Shown in pieces: positions 17,129 through 25,219 of a DNA stretch of 64,000 nucleotides. Source of the stretch: Clostridiales bacterium UBA2432 (GTDB lineage Bacteria > Bacillota > Clostridia > Lachnospirales > Vallitaleaceae); NCBI GenBank assembly GCA_002342805.1, contig DDQW01000031.1, positions 1 to 64,000 on the forward strand, read 5' to 3'. Each line of letters opens with the position of its first letter. The first letter of the stretch is position 1. A program made the translations under genes and the position numbers. The notes beneath the pieces were generated by a model. The model searched no databases. It was not told where the DNA came from and worked only from the letters and a program-made list of their open reading frames with translations.

Positions 17129-17217
17129 ACGACAAGTGGTGACTGTACATCTTTCCACGTGTATCATCCGGTTCACATGGCTAAATCTTTAAGATATTTG
17201 TACAGTGATCTTGTCGT
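17129..17217 (-). promoter_or_regulatory. structured leader of the S10 operon
   Basis: The transcript upstream of rpsJ folds into a long interrupted stem. ACGACAAG (17210-17217) pairs with CTTGTCGT (17129-17136), ACTGTACA (17199-17206) pairs with TGTACAGT (17142-17149), and the apical hairpin is CCATGTG (17174-17180) with CACGTGG (17155-17161). The 3' strand of the basal helix can instead form a local ACTTGT/ACAAGT hairpin next to the rpsJ ribosome site, so two exclusive states are possible. This resembles autoregulated ribosomal leaders, but I do not recognise the family. Confidence 0.65.
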
Positions 17218-17312
17218 CAGTTTCTTGAACTAGACATCGCTCCATAAGAAAACCTACTTACTTTTCAAGTAGCAACCTCTTACTTCAACGCTCTCATGTC
17301 ACAGCATTTGCA

Positions 17313-17341
17313 ATTATACACCATTTTCACTTACAATGCAA
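17313..17341 (-). promoter_or_regulatory. sigma-A promoter of the S10 operon
   Basis: TTGCAT (17336-17341) and a perfect TATAAT (17313-17318) with a 17-base spacer on the minus strand. Predicted transcription would start about 210 bases before rpsJ and include the structured leader. It lies immediately after the chemotaxis-receptor gene. Confidence 0.75.
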
Positions 17342-17361
17342 GTATTATTTTCAACTTTTTT

Positions 17362-19056
17362 TTACACTTGAAAATCATGAATATTGGCATTTAATTTTCC
17401 GGAAATTTGATGCATTTTTTGAGACTCATCAAGTATTTTACCTAAAAGTTCATCTTGCCCTTTAACACCACTAAGCGTTTGTTCAATACTCGCAGATGTT
17501 TCTTGGGCAATCGCAGAAATCTGATCAATAGCTTCTGCAACTTTTGTTGAATTTGTCTCAATCTCATCTAAGTTATTATCAATAGCTACTGCACGTTTTT
17601 CAACCCGTACAGCTTCTTCATGAATACGAACAAATGTATCGGCTGATTGATTGATTTGCACCATGCCATTTTCCACTTCTTTATAGCCATCGGCTAAGGC
17701 AGCCGTTACTTTTTTTGTTTCTGATTGTACTTTTTTAATAATATCATCGATATCAAGGGCAGATTTATTCACTTGTGTTGCAAGCGTTCCGATTTCACCG
17801 GCAACAACGCCAAATCCTTTGCCGGCTTCTCCAGCTCTTGCGGCTTCAATTGAAGCATTTAAGGAAAGCAGGTTTGTTTGTGCGGAAATATTGTTAATGA
17901 CATCTGTTAAGGACGTAATCCCATTGGCATGAACTTCTAACTGCTTCATCATGTTAACTGCGTTATTCACAACACTGTCTATTTTCTTCATGCTAATAAT
18001 TGAATCATCCATGAGTTCATTGCCCGTTGTCGATAAGTCGCTGAGAGACTCTGATGCCTTTGAAAGTTTTCGACTCTCATTATTTGTATTCACAATCTCA
18101 TCTTTTAAAGTATTGATATTCTCGACAATATGGTTAAGTACGTCGGCTTGGTTATTCATTGCTAAGGAGAGCTCATCCATCGTGCTATGAATATAACCGC
18201 TTTCATGTTTTGCCTCATTTGCAGAAGATTTAACATTTTCTCCTTGCTCTTCAAGATCAACTGCTACACTTCGCATCTCACGAATAATATCGTTTAGTGT
18301 ATCTACCATGGTATTTGACGAAATTGCCAAGAGTCCTATTTCATCTTTATAATCTTCCCGTACTTTATTCACTTTCAAGTTTTTCTTGTTAATCTCATTG
18401 TTGGTATCAACTAACTGTTTTAAGCGTTTGCTGATATTACGTGTTAGTAAATATACAAGCAAGAAACTTAAGACGCCAACAACAATAAGTAAAATAAGAA
18501 AGACAACTTGTGTCATTTGCAGACTATTTGACAGATTAGTATTTGCAACTGTTTTCGATTGATTATATTGATCAATAATTGCGTCAAAGCTTGCTAAAAT
18601 ATTTTTGTTAATATCAATATAGTCATTTTTTCCGATAACAAAATGACTTCTAAGTCCTCGATCGGTTCCGTAAACAATTTCTTCTTCAAATAAAATCGTA
18701 AGTTGATCTGTCTGTTGTAAGATCGAGACGTATGCTTCTTGTTCTTCTGGGTCGTTGGTACTAGCGCTAAGTTCAGTTACTCGAGACTTAATCATCTCAA
18801 CCACAGTAGCATATTCGCCAATAGTTTCCGGCGTTGCCAAGGAGATATATTCAGATACCAAACTATCGCCTTGTAAGTATAACTTCTGAATATCTTTTAA
18901 TTCCTGGACTTTTATATCTTCTTGATTTAATGTTTCAATCTCATTTTTAACGACATTAATTTGTCGCGTTATCAGTAGCATAAACACAACAAAGAATAGC
19001 CCTAAGAACAAAAGAATGGATTGATATTTTCGCATTAATTTTAAATTTTTAAACAT
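17362..19056 (-). CDS. methyl-accepting chemotaxis protein
   Basis: Transmembrane receptor that controls CheA at chemoreceptor arrays, 564 residues. Membrane segments lie at about 13-31 and 183-205, enclosing an extracytoplasmic sensor of about 150 residues that looks all-helical (four-helix-bundle type). A HAMP domain follows (about 206-258), then a signalling domain with the tip motif AQTNLLSLNASIEAARAGE. The ligand cannot be read from the sequence. It starts 9 bases after the galactose-binding-like gene, with AAGGAGAG overlapping that gene's end, so the two are co-expressed. Its place between tuf and rpsJ is unusual. Confidence 0.93.
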   Translation of the reverse strand: MFKNLKLMRKYQSILLFLGLFFVVFMLLITRQINVVKNEIETLNQEDIKVQELKDIQKLYLQGDSLVSEYISLATPETIGEYATVVEMIKSRVTELSASTNDPEEQEAYVSILQQTDQLTILFEEEIVYGTDRGLRSHFVIGKNDYIDINKNILASFDAIIDQYNQSKTVANTNLSNSLQMTQVVFLILLIVVGVLSFLLVYLLTRNISKRLKQLVDTNNEINKKNLKVNKVREDYKDEIGLLAISSNTMVDTLNDIIREMRSVAVDLEEQGENVKSSANEAKHESGYIHSTMDELSLAMNNQADVLNHIVENINTLKDEIVNTNNESRKLSKASESLSDLSTTGNELMDDSIISMKKIDSVVNNAVNMMKQLEVHANGITSLTDVINNISAQTNLLSLNASIEAARAGEAGKGFGVVAGEIGTLATQVNKSALDIDDIIKKVQSETKKVTAALADGYKEVENGMVQINQSADTFVRIHEEAVRVEKRAVAIDNNLDEIETNSTKVAEAIDQISAIAQETSASIEQTLSGVKGQDELLGKILDESQKMHQISGKLNANIHDFQV

Positions 19057-19065
19057 GATCTCTCC

Positions 19066-19857
19066 TTATAGTAGGTCTTTTCCCATAACCTGTATTTGTG
19101 ATAACGCCGAAAACGCTGATGACATCTCCCGTTGCAAATGGTTAAGTTTAATCCATTCAACTTCTTTGGCTTTAAAACGAAACGCTTGAGGCTCAGTTGT
19201 TTTGACCATTTTAATAGGTATTCGATCACTATCTGAAAATTCAATCACTGCACTTTCCCAATGAATATCATGATCTCCTTCATAGTCTGCTCTTAAGGTG
19301 ATAATAACTTCATCAATCAAGACCTTTCGCCCAAAATACAATTCAAATTCAAGATCATCTCGTAAACCGCCACCCCATGACTGATATGGAAATGAACCGT
19401 GTCCTTGATTATCCATATATCCGTCAATGGCATTACGAGATTCAAATACAGCTTCATCTCTTGTCATTACATTGGCGTCCGAATGAGGGTAATATCCTTT
19501 TGCATCTCTGATATCATAGCCATTAAGTGCTAAGTTCCGACGCGTTTTTAATTCTTCTTTTGACGCCGTTAGTATATGCACATGATGATAAGTTCCTTTA
19601 AAGGCATCCGGATGATACGCTCTTAGTTTTTCACCTTCTGGAATTTTATATACCATGCGTCCGTCGGGAATATATAAAATCGACGGATGAATATATTCAT
19701 CTAAATCCACTTTTAAATATTTCGACTTACTTTCAATAATATAGTATGCACCTTTCGGATATTCTTTCTCATAGATCAACTCGCAACTTTCGTTCCCTCT
19801 TGAATCTTTTAGAATCTGATCATTTGAACCACACAGCATAATATGAATATTGCTCAT
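19066..19857 (-). CDS. hypothetical protein with galactose-binding-like C-terminal domain
   Basis: A 263-residue soluble protein without signal peptide or membrane segment. The start at 19857 (MSNIHIMLCGSND) has GAGGAGG upstream; an 11-codon upstream extension lacks one. The C-terminal part (about 110-263) resembles an F5/8-type-C / galactose-binding fold, judged from RNAIDGYMDNQGHGSFPYQS, WGGG and the strand pattern ending LSQIQVMG. The N-terminal part (about 1-100) is unassigned. It forms a two-gene unit with the downstream chemotaxis receptor. A carbohydrate-related role is an inference from the fold only. Confidence 0.75.
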   Translation of the reverse strand: MSNIHIMLCGSNDQILKDSRGNESCELIYEKEYPKGAYYIIESKSKYLKVDLDEYIHPSILYIPDGRMVYKIPEGEKLRAYHPDAFKGTYHHVHILTASKEELKTRRNLALNGYDIRDAKGYYPHSDANVMTRDEAVFESRNAIDGYMDNQGHGSFPYQSWGGGLRDDLEFELYFGRKVLIDEVIITLRADYEGDHDIHWESAVIEFSDSDRIPIKMVKTTEPQAFRFKAKEVEWIKLNHLQREMSSAFSALSQIQVMGKDLL

Positions 19858-19896
19858 AATATACCTCCTCTTTAATATGTTGTCTGACATCTTAAC

Positions 19897-19925
19897 ATTA
19901 TAACATTGACAACCTATAAAAACAA
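19897..19925 (-). promoter_or_regulatory. sigma-A promoter of the hypothetical/receptor pair
   Basis: TTGTTT (19920-19925) and TATAAT (19897-19902) spaced by 17 bases on the minus strand, between the tuf terminator and the 19857 start. It makes the two inserted genes independent of the tuf transcript. The -35 box matches the consensus in four of six positions. Confidence 0.6.
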
Positions 19926-19946
19926 GGATTCTTTAGCTAATAAGCA

Positions 19947-19988
19947 CAAAAAAACTGTGCAAAGTCATCAAGTGACTATGCACAGTTT
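19947..19988 (-). terminator. intrinsic terminator of fusA-tuf
   Basis: On the minus strand AACTGTGCA-t-AGTCA pairs with TGACT-t-TGCACAGTT, followed by a run of seven T. It is 16 bases downstream of the tuf stop and closes the str operon. Confidence 0.92.
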
Positions 19989-20004
19989 ATAGTTTAAAAT
20001 TTAA

Positions 20005-21198
20005 TTATTCAATGATCTCAACAACAGATCCTGAACCAACAGTACGGCCACCTTCACGAATCGCGAATTTTTGACCTTTTTCCATAGCGATTGGAGAAAT
20101 CAATTCAATATTCATTTCAATGTTATCGCCAGGCATACACATTTCAACGCCTTCTGGTAAAGTGATAACACCAGTTACGTCAGTTGTTGTGAAGTAAAAC
20201 TGTGGTCTATAGTTTCCGAAGAATGGTGTATGACGACCACCTTCATCTTTTTTAAGAACGTATACTTGAGCCATGAACTTTGTGTGAGGAGTGATTGTAC
20301 CTGGCTTAGCAAGTACTTGACCACGCTCGATTTCATCACGCTGAACACCACGAAGTAATGCACCAATGTTGTCACCAGCTTGAGCATCGTCAAGAAGTTT
20401 ACGGAACATTTCGATTCCTGTAACAACAACTTTACGCTTCTCATCAGATAAACCAACGATTTCAACTTCATCTTGAACACGAAGGATACCACGGTCAACT
20501 TTACCTGTTGCAACTGTACCACGACCAGTAATTGAGAATACGTCCTCAATTGCCATCAAGAATGGCTTATCTGTGTCACGAACTGGCTCAGGAATGAATT
20601 CGTCACAAGCTTCGATTAACTCAAGAATCTTGTCACCCCATTCGCCTGATGGATCTTCAAGTGCTTTAAGTGCTGAACCTTGAATTACTGGAAGGTCATC
20701 ACCTGGGAATTCATATTCGCTTAATAATTCACGAATTTCCATTTCAACTAATTCAAGTAACTCTTCGTCGTCTACCATATCACATTTGTTCATGAATACA
20801 ACGATATAAGGAACTCCAACCTGACGTGCAAGTAGGATATGCTCTCTAGTTTGAGCCATAACACCATCAGTCGCAGCAACAACAAGGATTGAACCATCCA
20901 TTTGTGCAGCACCTGTAATCATGTTCTTTACGTAGTCAGCATGGCCTGGGCAGTCAACATGTGCATAGTGACGTGCGTTTGACTCATACTCAACGTGTGC
21001 AGTAGAGATTGTGATTCCACGTTCTCTTTCTTCAGGAGCTTTGTCAATGTTATCAAATGCAACAGATTCACCTGTTCCTAATCTCTCATGTAATGTTCTA
21101 GTGATTGCTGCAGTTAACGTAGTTTTACCATGGTCAACGTGACCAATTGTACCAATGTTAACATGTGGTTTGCTTCTTTCAAATTTAGCTTTAGACAT
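20005..21198 (-). CDS. tuf: elongation factor Tu
   Basis: GTPase that delivers aminoacyl-tRNA to the ribosomal A site, 397 residues. Its motifs are GHVDHGKT near 19, DCPGHADY near 81 and NKCD near 136. Domains 2 and 3 are complete, ending GRTVGSGSVVEIIE. It follows fusA after 128 bases that contain its own promoter, allowing extra expression beyond the str operon. A terminator follows. Confidence 0.99.
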   Translation of the reverse strand: MSKAKFERSKPHVNIGTIGHVDHGKTTLTAAITRTLHERLGTGESVAFDNIDKAPEERERGITISTAHVEYESNARHYAHVDCPGHADYVKNMITGAAQMDGSILVVAATDGVMAQTREHILLARQVGVPYIVVFMNKCDMVDDEELLELVEMEIRELLSEYEFPGDDLPVIQGSALKALEDPSGEWGDKILELIEACDEFIPEPVRDTDKPFLMAIEDVFSITGRGTVATGKVDRGILRVQDEVEIVGLSDEKRKVVVTGIEMFRKLLDDAQAGDNIGALLRGVQRDEIERGQVLAKPGTITPHTKFMAQVYVLKKDEGGRHTPFFGNYRPQFYFTTTDVTGVITLPEGVEMCMPGDNIEMNIELISPIAMEKGQKFAIREGGRTVGSGSVVEIIE

Positions 21199-21284
21199 TT
21201 GTATATTTCCTCCTTTATTATCGGGGTACTTTCCCCATTCTTTCGTTAAATGTATCCTATGTTTATAAAAAAGCCATCAATAAA

Positions 21285-21313
21285 ATTATAGTATGTAGTA
21301 ACACACTTTGCAA
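21285..21313 (-). promoter_or_regulatory. sigma-A promoter of tuf
   Basis: TTGCAA (21308-21313) and a perfect TATAAT (21285-21290) with a 17-base spacer on the minus strand, in the fusA-tuf spacer. A small hairpin GGGG-aaagta-CCCC follows just before the tuf ribosome site. Confidence 0.75.
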
Positions 21314-21326
21314 GGGTTTATTCGTA

Positions 21327-23411
21327 TTATTCGCCTTGCTTATTAATGATTTTCTCTTGAATGCTCTTTGGAAGCGGCTCATAATGGTGGAATTCCATTG
21401 AATATGTTCCACGTCCCTGTGATTTTGATCGAAGATCTGTTGCATAGCCAAACATTTCAGATAATGGAACATAAGCATTGATGACTTGAGCACCACTTCT
21501 TGCTTCCATACCTTCCATTTGACCACGTCGTGAGTTAATATCACCGATAACATCACCCATATATTCTTCAGGAACTGTTACAACAACTTTGAATATCGGT
21601 TCAAGTAACTGTGCATCACCTTTTCTCATCGCATCTTTAAAAGCCATGGATCCGGCAATTTTGAAGGCCATCTCTGATGAGTCAACATCATGGTATGAAC
21701 CGTCATAACAATCAGCTTTGATACCAACAACTTCGTAGCCAGCTAAAGCACCTGCTTGCATTGCTTCTTTTATACCGTTATCAACTGCAGGGACGTATTC
21801 ACGAGGAATCGAACCACCAACAACTGAGTTAACGAATTCGTAAGTCTTATCGCCGTTAACGTCCATCGGACTAAAGCGAACTTTACAGTGTCCGTATTGT
21901 CCACGTCCACCAGACTGACGAGCAAATTTACTGTCGATTTCAACTTCTTTGGTAATCGTCTCTTTATATGAAACTTGAGGCGCTCCAACATTTGCTTCTA
22001 TTTTAAACTCTCTTAACAAACGATCTACAATGATCTCTAGGTGAAGTTCACCCATACCGGAAATAATTGTTTGTCCGGTTTCATCATCTGTATATGTTTT
22101 GAAGGTTGGATCTTCTTCTGCAAGTTTGGATAAGGCAATACCCATTTTATCTTGACCGGCTTTTGTCTTCGGCTCAATAGCAACGGAGATAACCGGCTCA
22201 GGGAATACCATGGACTCAAGAATAACTTGATCTTTTTCATCACATAATGTATCACCTGTTGTTGTGAACTTAAGACCAACGGCTGCAGCAATATCTCCTG
22301 CATATACCTTGTCAATCTCTTCACGTTTGTTAGCATGCATTTGAAGAATACGTCCTAAACGTTCTTTCTTTTGCTTAGTTGAGTTATAAATATAAGATCC
22401 TGCATTTGTAACTCCTGAGTATACTCTAAAGAATGCTAACTTACCAACGAATGGGTCTGTCATAATCTTAAATGCTAAGGCTGAGAAAGGCTCTTCATCG
22501 GAAGAATGTCTTTCAACTTCTTCGTCACTATCTGGTAATATACCTTTAATTGCCGGTACATCAAGTGGTGATGGAGCAAATTCTACAACCGCATCAAGTA
22601 ATCGTTGAACACCTTTATTTTTGTATGCAGATCCGCAGAATACTGGGATAATCTTAACGTCACAAACAGCTTTACGCATTGCCGCTTTTAACTCTTCCAC
22701 AGACATCTCTTCACCTTCAAGATACTTCATCATAAGATCTTCATCTGTGTCACAAATTGCTTCAACCATTGCTTCTCTATATTCAGTCGCAATGTCTTCT
22801 AATTCACTAGGAATATCTAATTCTTCGATATCATTTCCTAAATCATCATTGTAGATGTATGCTTTCATTACGAATAAATCAACAATTCCTACGAAATCAT
22901 CTTCAGCACCAATGGGTACTTGAACTGGAATCGCATTAGCTGCTAATCGATCACGCATCATTTCAACAACGTTAAAGAAATCAGCACCGCTACGGTCCAT
23001 TTTGTTAACAAAAGCCATACGTGGTACTTTGTACTTATCAGCTTGACGCCATACGGTTTCTGATTGAGGCTCAACGCCACCTTTTGCACAGAAAACACCG
23101 ACAGCACTGTCAAGTACACGTAAGGAACGCTCAACTTCAACTGTAAAGTCAACGTGACCTGGTGTATCTATAATATTGATACGATTATCTAACCATGAAC
23201 ATGTCGTCGCAGCGGAGGTAATTGTAATACCTCTCTCCTGCTCTTGTTCCATCCAGTCCATTTGAGAAGCACCCTCATGAGTCTCCCCTAACTTGTGAGT
23301 CTTTCCTGAATAAAACAAAATACGTTCCGTTAGAGTTGTTTTACCGGCATCAATATGAGCCATGATACCAATATTTCTGGTATCACTTAAAGCAAATTCT
23401 CTTCCTGCCAA
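21327..23411 (-). CDS. fusA: elongation factor G
   Basis: Translocase GTPase, 694 residues, normal for bacterial EF-G. It has AHIDAGKT near 18, DTPGHVDFT near 81 and NKMD near 137 in the G domain. Domains II-V end with the conserved SQGRGTYSMEFHHYEPLP. It sits between rpsG and tuf in the str operon and looks like the main translational EF-G rather than a tetracycline-protection relative. Confidence 0.99.
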   Translation of the reverse strand: MAGREFALSDTRNIGIMAHIDAGKTTLTERILFYSGKTHKLGETHEGASQMDWMEQEQERGITITSAATTCSWLDNRINIIDTPGHVDFTVEVERSLRVLDSAVGVFCAKGGVEPQSETVWRQADKYKVPRMAFVNKMDRSGADFFNVVEMMRDRLAANAIPVQVPIGAEDDFVGIVDLFVMKAYIYNDDLGNDIEELDIPSELEDIATEYREAMVEAICDTDEDLMMKYLEGEEMSVEELKAAMRKAVCDVKIIPVFCGSAYKNKGVQRLLDAVVEFAPSPLDVPAIKGILPDSDEEVERHSSDEEPFSALAFKIMTDPFVGKLAFFRVYSGVTNAGSYIYNSTKQKKERLGRILQMHANKREEIDKVYAGDIAAAVGLKFTTTGDTLCDEKDQVILESMVFPEPVISVAIEPKTKAGQDKMGIALSKLAEEDPTFKTYTDDETGQTIISGMGELHLEIIVDRLLREFKIEANVGAPQVSYKETITKEVEIDSKFARQSGGRGQYGHCKVRFSPMDVNGDKTYEFVNSVVGGSIPREYVPAVDNGIKEAMQAGALAGYEVVGIKADCYDGSYHDVDSSEMAFKIAGSMAFKDAMRKGDAQLLEPIFKVVVTVPEEYMGDVIGDINSRRGQMEGMEARSGAQVINAYVPLSEMFGYATDLRSKSQGRGTYSMEFHHYEPLPKSIQEKIINKQGE

Positions 23412-23470
23412 AGTAATAACCTCCTCTGGTTATCGGATTGTGTATTAGTTTATATATATGATAGACTATT

Positions 23471-23941
23471 CTACCATCTGTAACTTGCAAACGCTTTATT
23501 TGCATCTGCCATTTTGTGTACGTCTTCTTTTTTCTTAACAGAAGCGCCAGTATTATTGGACGCGTCCATAAGTTCTGCTGCTAAACGGTCTACCATTGTT
23601 TTTTCTCCTCTTTTACGAGTATACAATGCTAACCATCTTAGACCTAAAGCTTGCTTTCGGTCTGGTCTTACTTCAATCGGAACTTGATATGTTGCTCCAC
23701 CTACACGACGTGCTTTAACTTCAAGTACTGGCATGATGTTATTTAATGCTTCATAGAAAACATCAATTGCATCTTTACCTGTCTTTTCAGCTACTTTATC
23801 AAAAGCACCGTATACGATTCTTTGAGCTGTTCCTCTTTTTCCATCTAACATGATATTGTTGATTAACTTTGTAACCACTTTATCCTTGTAGATGGGATCT
23901 GCTAAAACTTCTCTTTTCGCAATATGACCTTTACGTGGCAC
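23471..23941 (-). CDS. rpsG: 30S ribosomal protein S7, GTG start
   Basis: Primary binder of the 16S 3' domain, which organises the head; 156 residues. The start is GTG (MPRKGHIAKREVLADPIY) with GGAGGG upstream. The conserved GKRGTAQRIVYGAFD and the C-terminal MADANKAFASYRW are typical. In E. coli S7 represses the str operon. Confidence 0.98.
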   Translation of the reverse strand: MPRKGHIAKREVLADPIYKDKVVTKLINNIMLDGKRGTAQRIVYGAFDKVAEKTGKDAIDVFYEALNNIMPVLEVKARRVGGATYQVPIEVRPDRKQALGLRWLALYTRKRGEKTMVDRLAAELMDASNNTGASVKKKEDVHKMADANKAFASYRW

Positions 23942-24073
23942 GGTTCTTCCCTCCTTAACATGAATTAAATCTTAGGTACTCAGATAGAATCTGTTCGCGC
24001 ACGGTTAATTCTTTATCTATATAATCCTATTTATAGGTAATCGACATTCATTGACCGGCACTAATCTACTATT

Positions 24074-24487
24074 CTATTTCTTTGGTCGCTTCGCTCCGTA
24101 CTTAGAACGAGATTGTTTACGGTCCGCAACACCTGCAGTGTCAAGAGTTCCTCTGACAATGTGGTATCTTGTACCTGGTAAGTCTTTTACACGTCCACCT
24201 CTTAAAAGAACAACACTATGCTCTTGTAAGTTGTGACCTTCACCCGGAATATATCCTGTTACTTCTATTCCGTTTGTAAGACGTACTCTGGCAATCTTTC
24301 GAAGCGCTGAGTTAGGTTTCTTAGGTGTCGCTGTTTTTACTGCAGTACATACGCCACGTTTTTGTGGTGCAGAGTTGTTTGTCGTTTTTTTCTTAAGCGA
24401 GTTGAACCCTTTTTGTAAAGCTGGTGCAGTTGACTTCTTGTCTGAAGTAGCTCGACCTTTTCTAACTAACTGGTTAAAAGTTGGCAT
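24074..24487 (-). CDS. rpsL: 30S ribosomal protein S12
   Basis: Decoding-site protein, 137 residues from the ATG at 24487 (MPTFNQLVRKGR). The frame is open three codons further, from a GTG that is part of the GGAGGTG ribosome site, and I rejected that start. The decoding loop TPKKPNSALRK keeps the lysines associated with streptomycin sensitivity. The preceding segment reads CTAVKTATPKK, slightly diverged from the common TTTPKK form. A spacer of about 130 bases to rpsG shows no further gene. Confidence 0.98.
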   Translation of the reverse strand: MPTFNQLVRKGRATSDKKSTAPALQKGFNSLKKKTTNNSAPQKRGVCTAVKTATPKKPNSALRKIARVRLTNGIEVTGYIPGEGHNLQEHSVVLLRGGRVKDLPGTRYHIVRGTLDTAGVADRKQSRSKYGAKRPKK

Positions 24488-24505
24488 CCATTTCACCTCC
24501 GTTTG

Positions 24506-24748
24506 TTATTGTTTAATTAGTGCAGCAGTCGCTGTTCCAACTCGTATTTTACAAGCTTTCCCAAGTTCTTCCATTGTATTATAATATACAATCGGAACTC
24601 TTCGTGAATTTGCAAGTTGAATGGCTTGGTTTTTAATCTCTTCATCTGCGTCATTTGCAATATAAAGAGTCAACACATCTTGATCTTCAAGAGCCTTCAA
24701 CGTTTGCTTGGTCCCAACAACCAGCGGACCGTTCATGGTATCGTGCAC
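24506..24748 (-). CDS. L7Ae/YbxF-like ribosomal-associated protein
   Basis: Small kink-turn RNA-binding protein of the L7Ae/L30e family, placed upstream of rpsL as in many Firmicutes (YbxF/RplGB of Bacillus). The core PLVVGTKQTLKALEDQDV and the C-terminal LGKACKIRVGTATAALI match that family. Start choice is uncertain: GTG at 24748 follows AAAGGA by nine bases and gives 80 residues, about the family size. In-frame ATGs at 24757 and further upstream extend it, but the predicted transcription start near 24808 limits them. Confidence 0.88.
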   Translation of the reverse strand: MHDTMNGPLVVGTKQTLKALEDQDVLTLYIANDADEEIKNQAIQLANSRRVPIVYYNTMEELGKACKIRVGTATAALIKQ

Positions 24749-24814
24749 ATCTATCATTCCTTTCATAAAGTGCATTGACATGACGAATAATATGTTGAAA
24801 ATGCACACTGATGA

Positions 24815-24843
24815 ATAATACCACTGTTGAATACATCTGTCAA
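24815..24843 (-). promoter_or_regulatory. sigma-A promoter of the str operon
   Basis: A perfect TTGACA (24838-24843) and TATTAT (24815-24820) with a 17-base spacer on the minus strand. It lies between the folded element at 24869-25008 and the L7Ae-like gene and should drive the L7Ae-like gene, rpsL, rpsG, fusA and tuf. Confidence 0.8.
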
Positions 24844-24868
24844 GTAAAATTTCGTTTTATCTATTGAT

Positions 24869-25008
24869 AAAAAAGGATTTGTGGTTTAAGTCGCTATAGA
24901 ACAGGAAAACGAAAATTGTGTGATGTGGGAGCGCAAGGACTAGAATTCCCATGGTATCACACAATCTCCGTTTTCCCCTTACATGCAATCACAAATCAAA
25001 CTTTTTTT
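24869..25008. repeat. folded intergenic element 1 (nested inverted repeats)
   Basis: Three nested perfect helices: GATTTGTG (24876-24883) with CACAAATC (24990-24997), GGAAAACG (24904-24911) with CGTTTTCC (24969-24976), and ATTGTGTGAT (24915-24924) with ATCACACAAT (24956-24965). The enclosed core contains TGGGAGCGC on the plus strand and TTCCCATG. A-tracts and T-tracts flank both sides, so it could terminate transcription in either direction. The core is shared in inverted orientation with the element at 25081-25206. Function unknown. Confidence 0.75.
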
Positions 25009-25071
25009 GAATAGTAAAACATGCAGAAAAATGGAATAGATCTATAGGCTTTGTAATATTGGATTAGAGAC

Positions 25072-25206
25072 TAAAAAAGTAGATAGGCATAGATTCATGG
25101 GATTTCCAGTCACTGGAGAATGTAGGAACTTACTGCCTGAAACAAAGTTTTAGGTGGTAAGTCCTGCATACTTCTGGGTCTGGCGCTCCCACTTCTATGC
25201 CTATCT
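25072..25206 (-). terminator. folded intergenic element 2, probable rpoBC terminator
   Basis: A 13-base-pair perfect outer stem AGATAGGCATAGA (25081-25093) with TCTATGCCTATCT (25194-25206) begins 13 bases after the rpoC stop and is followed on the minus strand by a run of six T (25072-25077), like an intrinsic terminator. The interior is not a simple loop. It holds the same conserved core as element 1 (GTGGGAGCGC and TCCCATG read on the minus strand) plus an inserted hairpin with matched segments ATG/CAT, AGGA/TCCT and CTTAC/GTAAG. At about 126 bases it is much larger than a terminator needs to be. Confidence 0.65.
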
Positions 25207-25219
25207 GCTTTTATGTCAT

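Noticed and set aside
17342..17372. TTTTCAA / TTGAAAA inverted repeat as terminator of the chemotaxis-receptor gene
   Set aside because: The stem is short and AT-only, overlaps the stop codon, and is not followed by a T-run on the minus strand.
20175..20549. Minus-strand 124-codon frame within tuf
   Set aside because: Out-of-frame shadow of EF-Tu with no family resemblance and no ribosome site.
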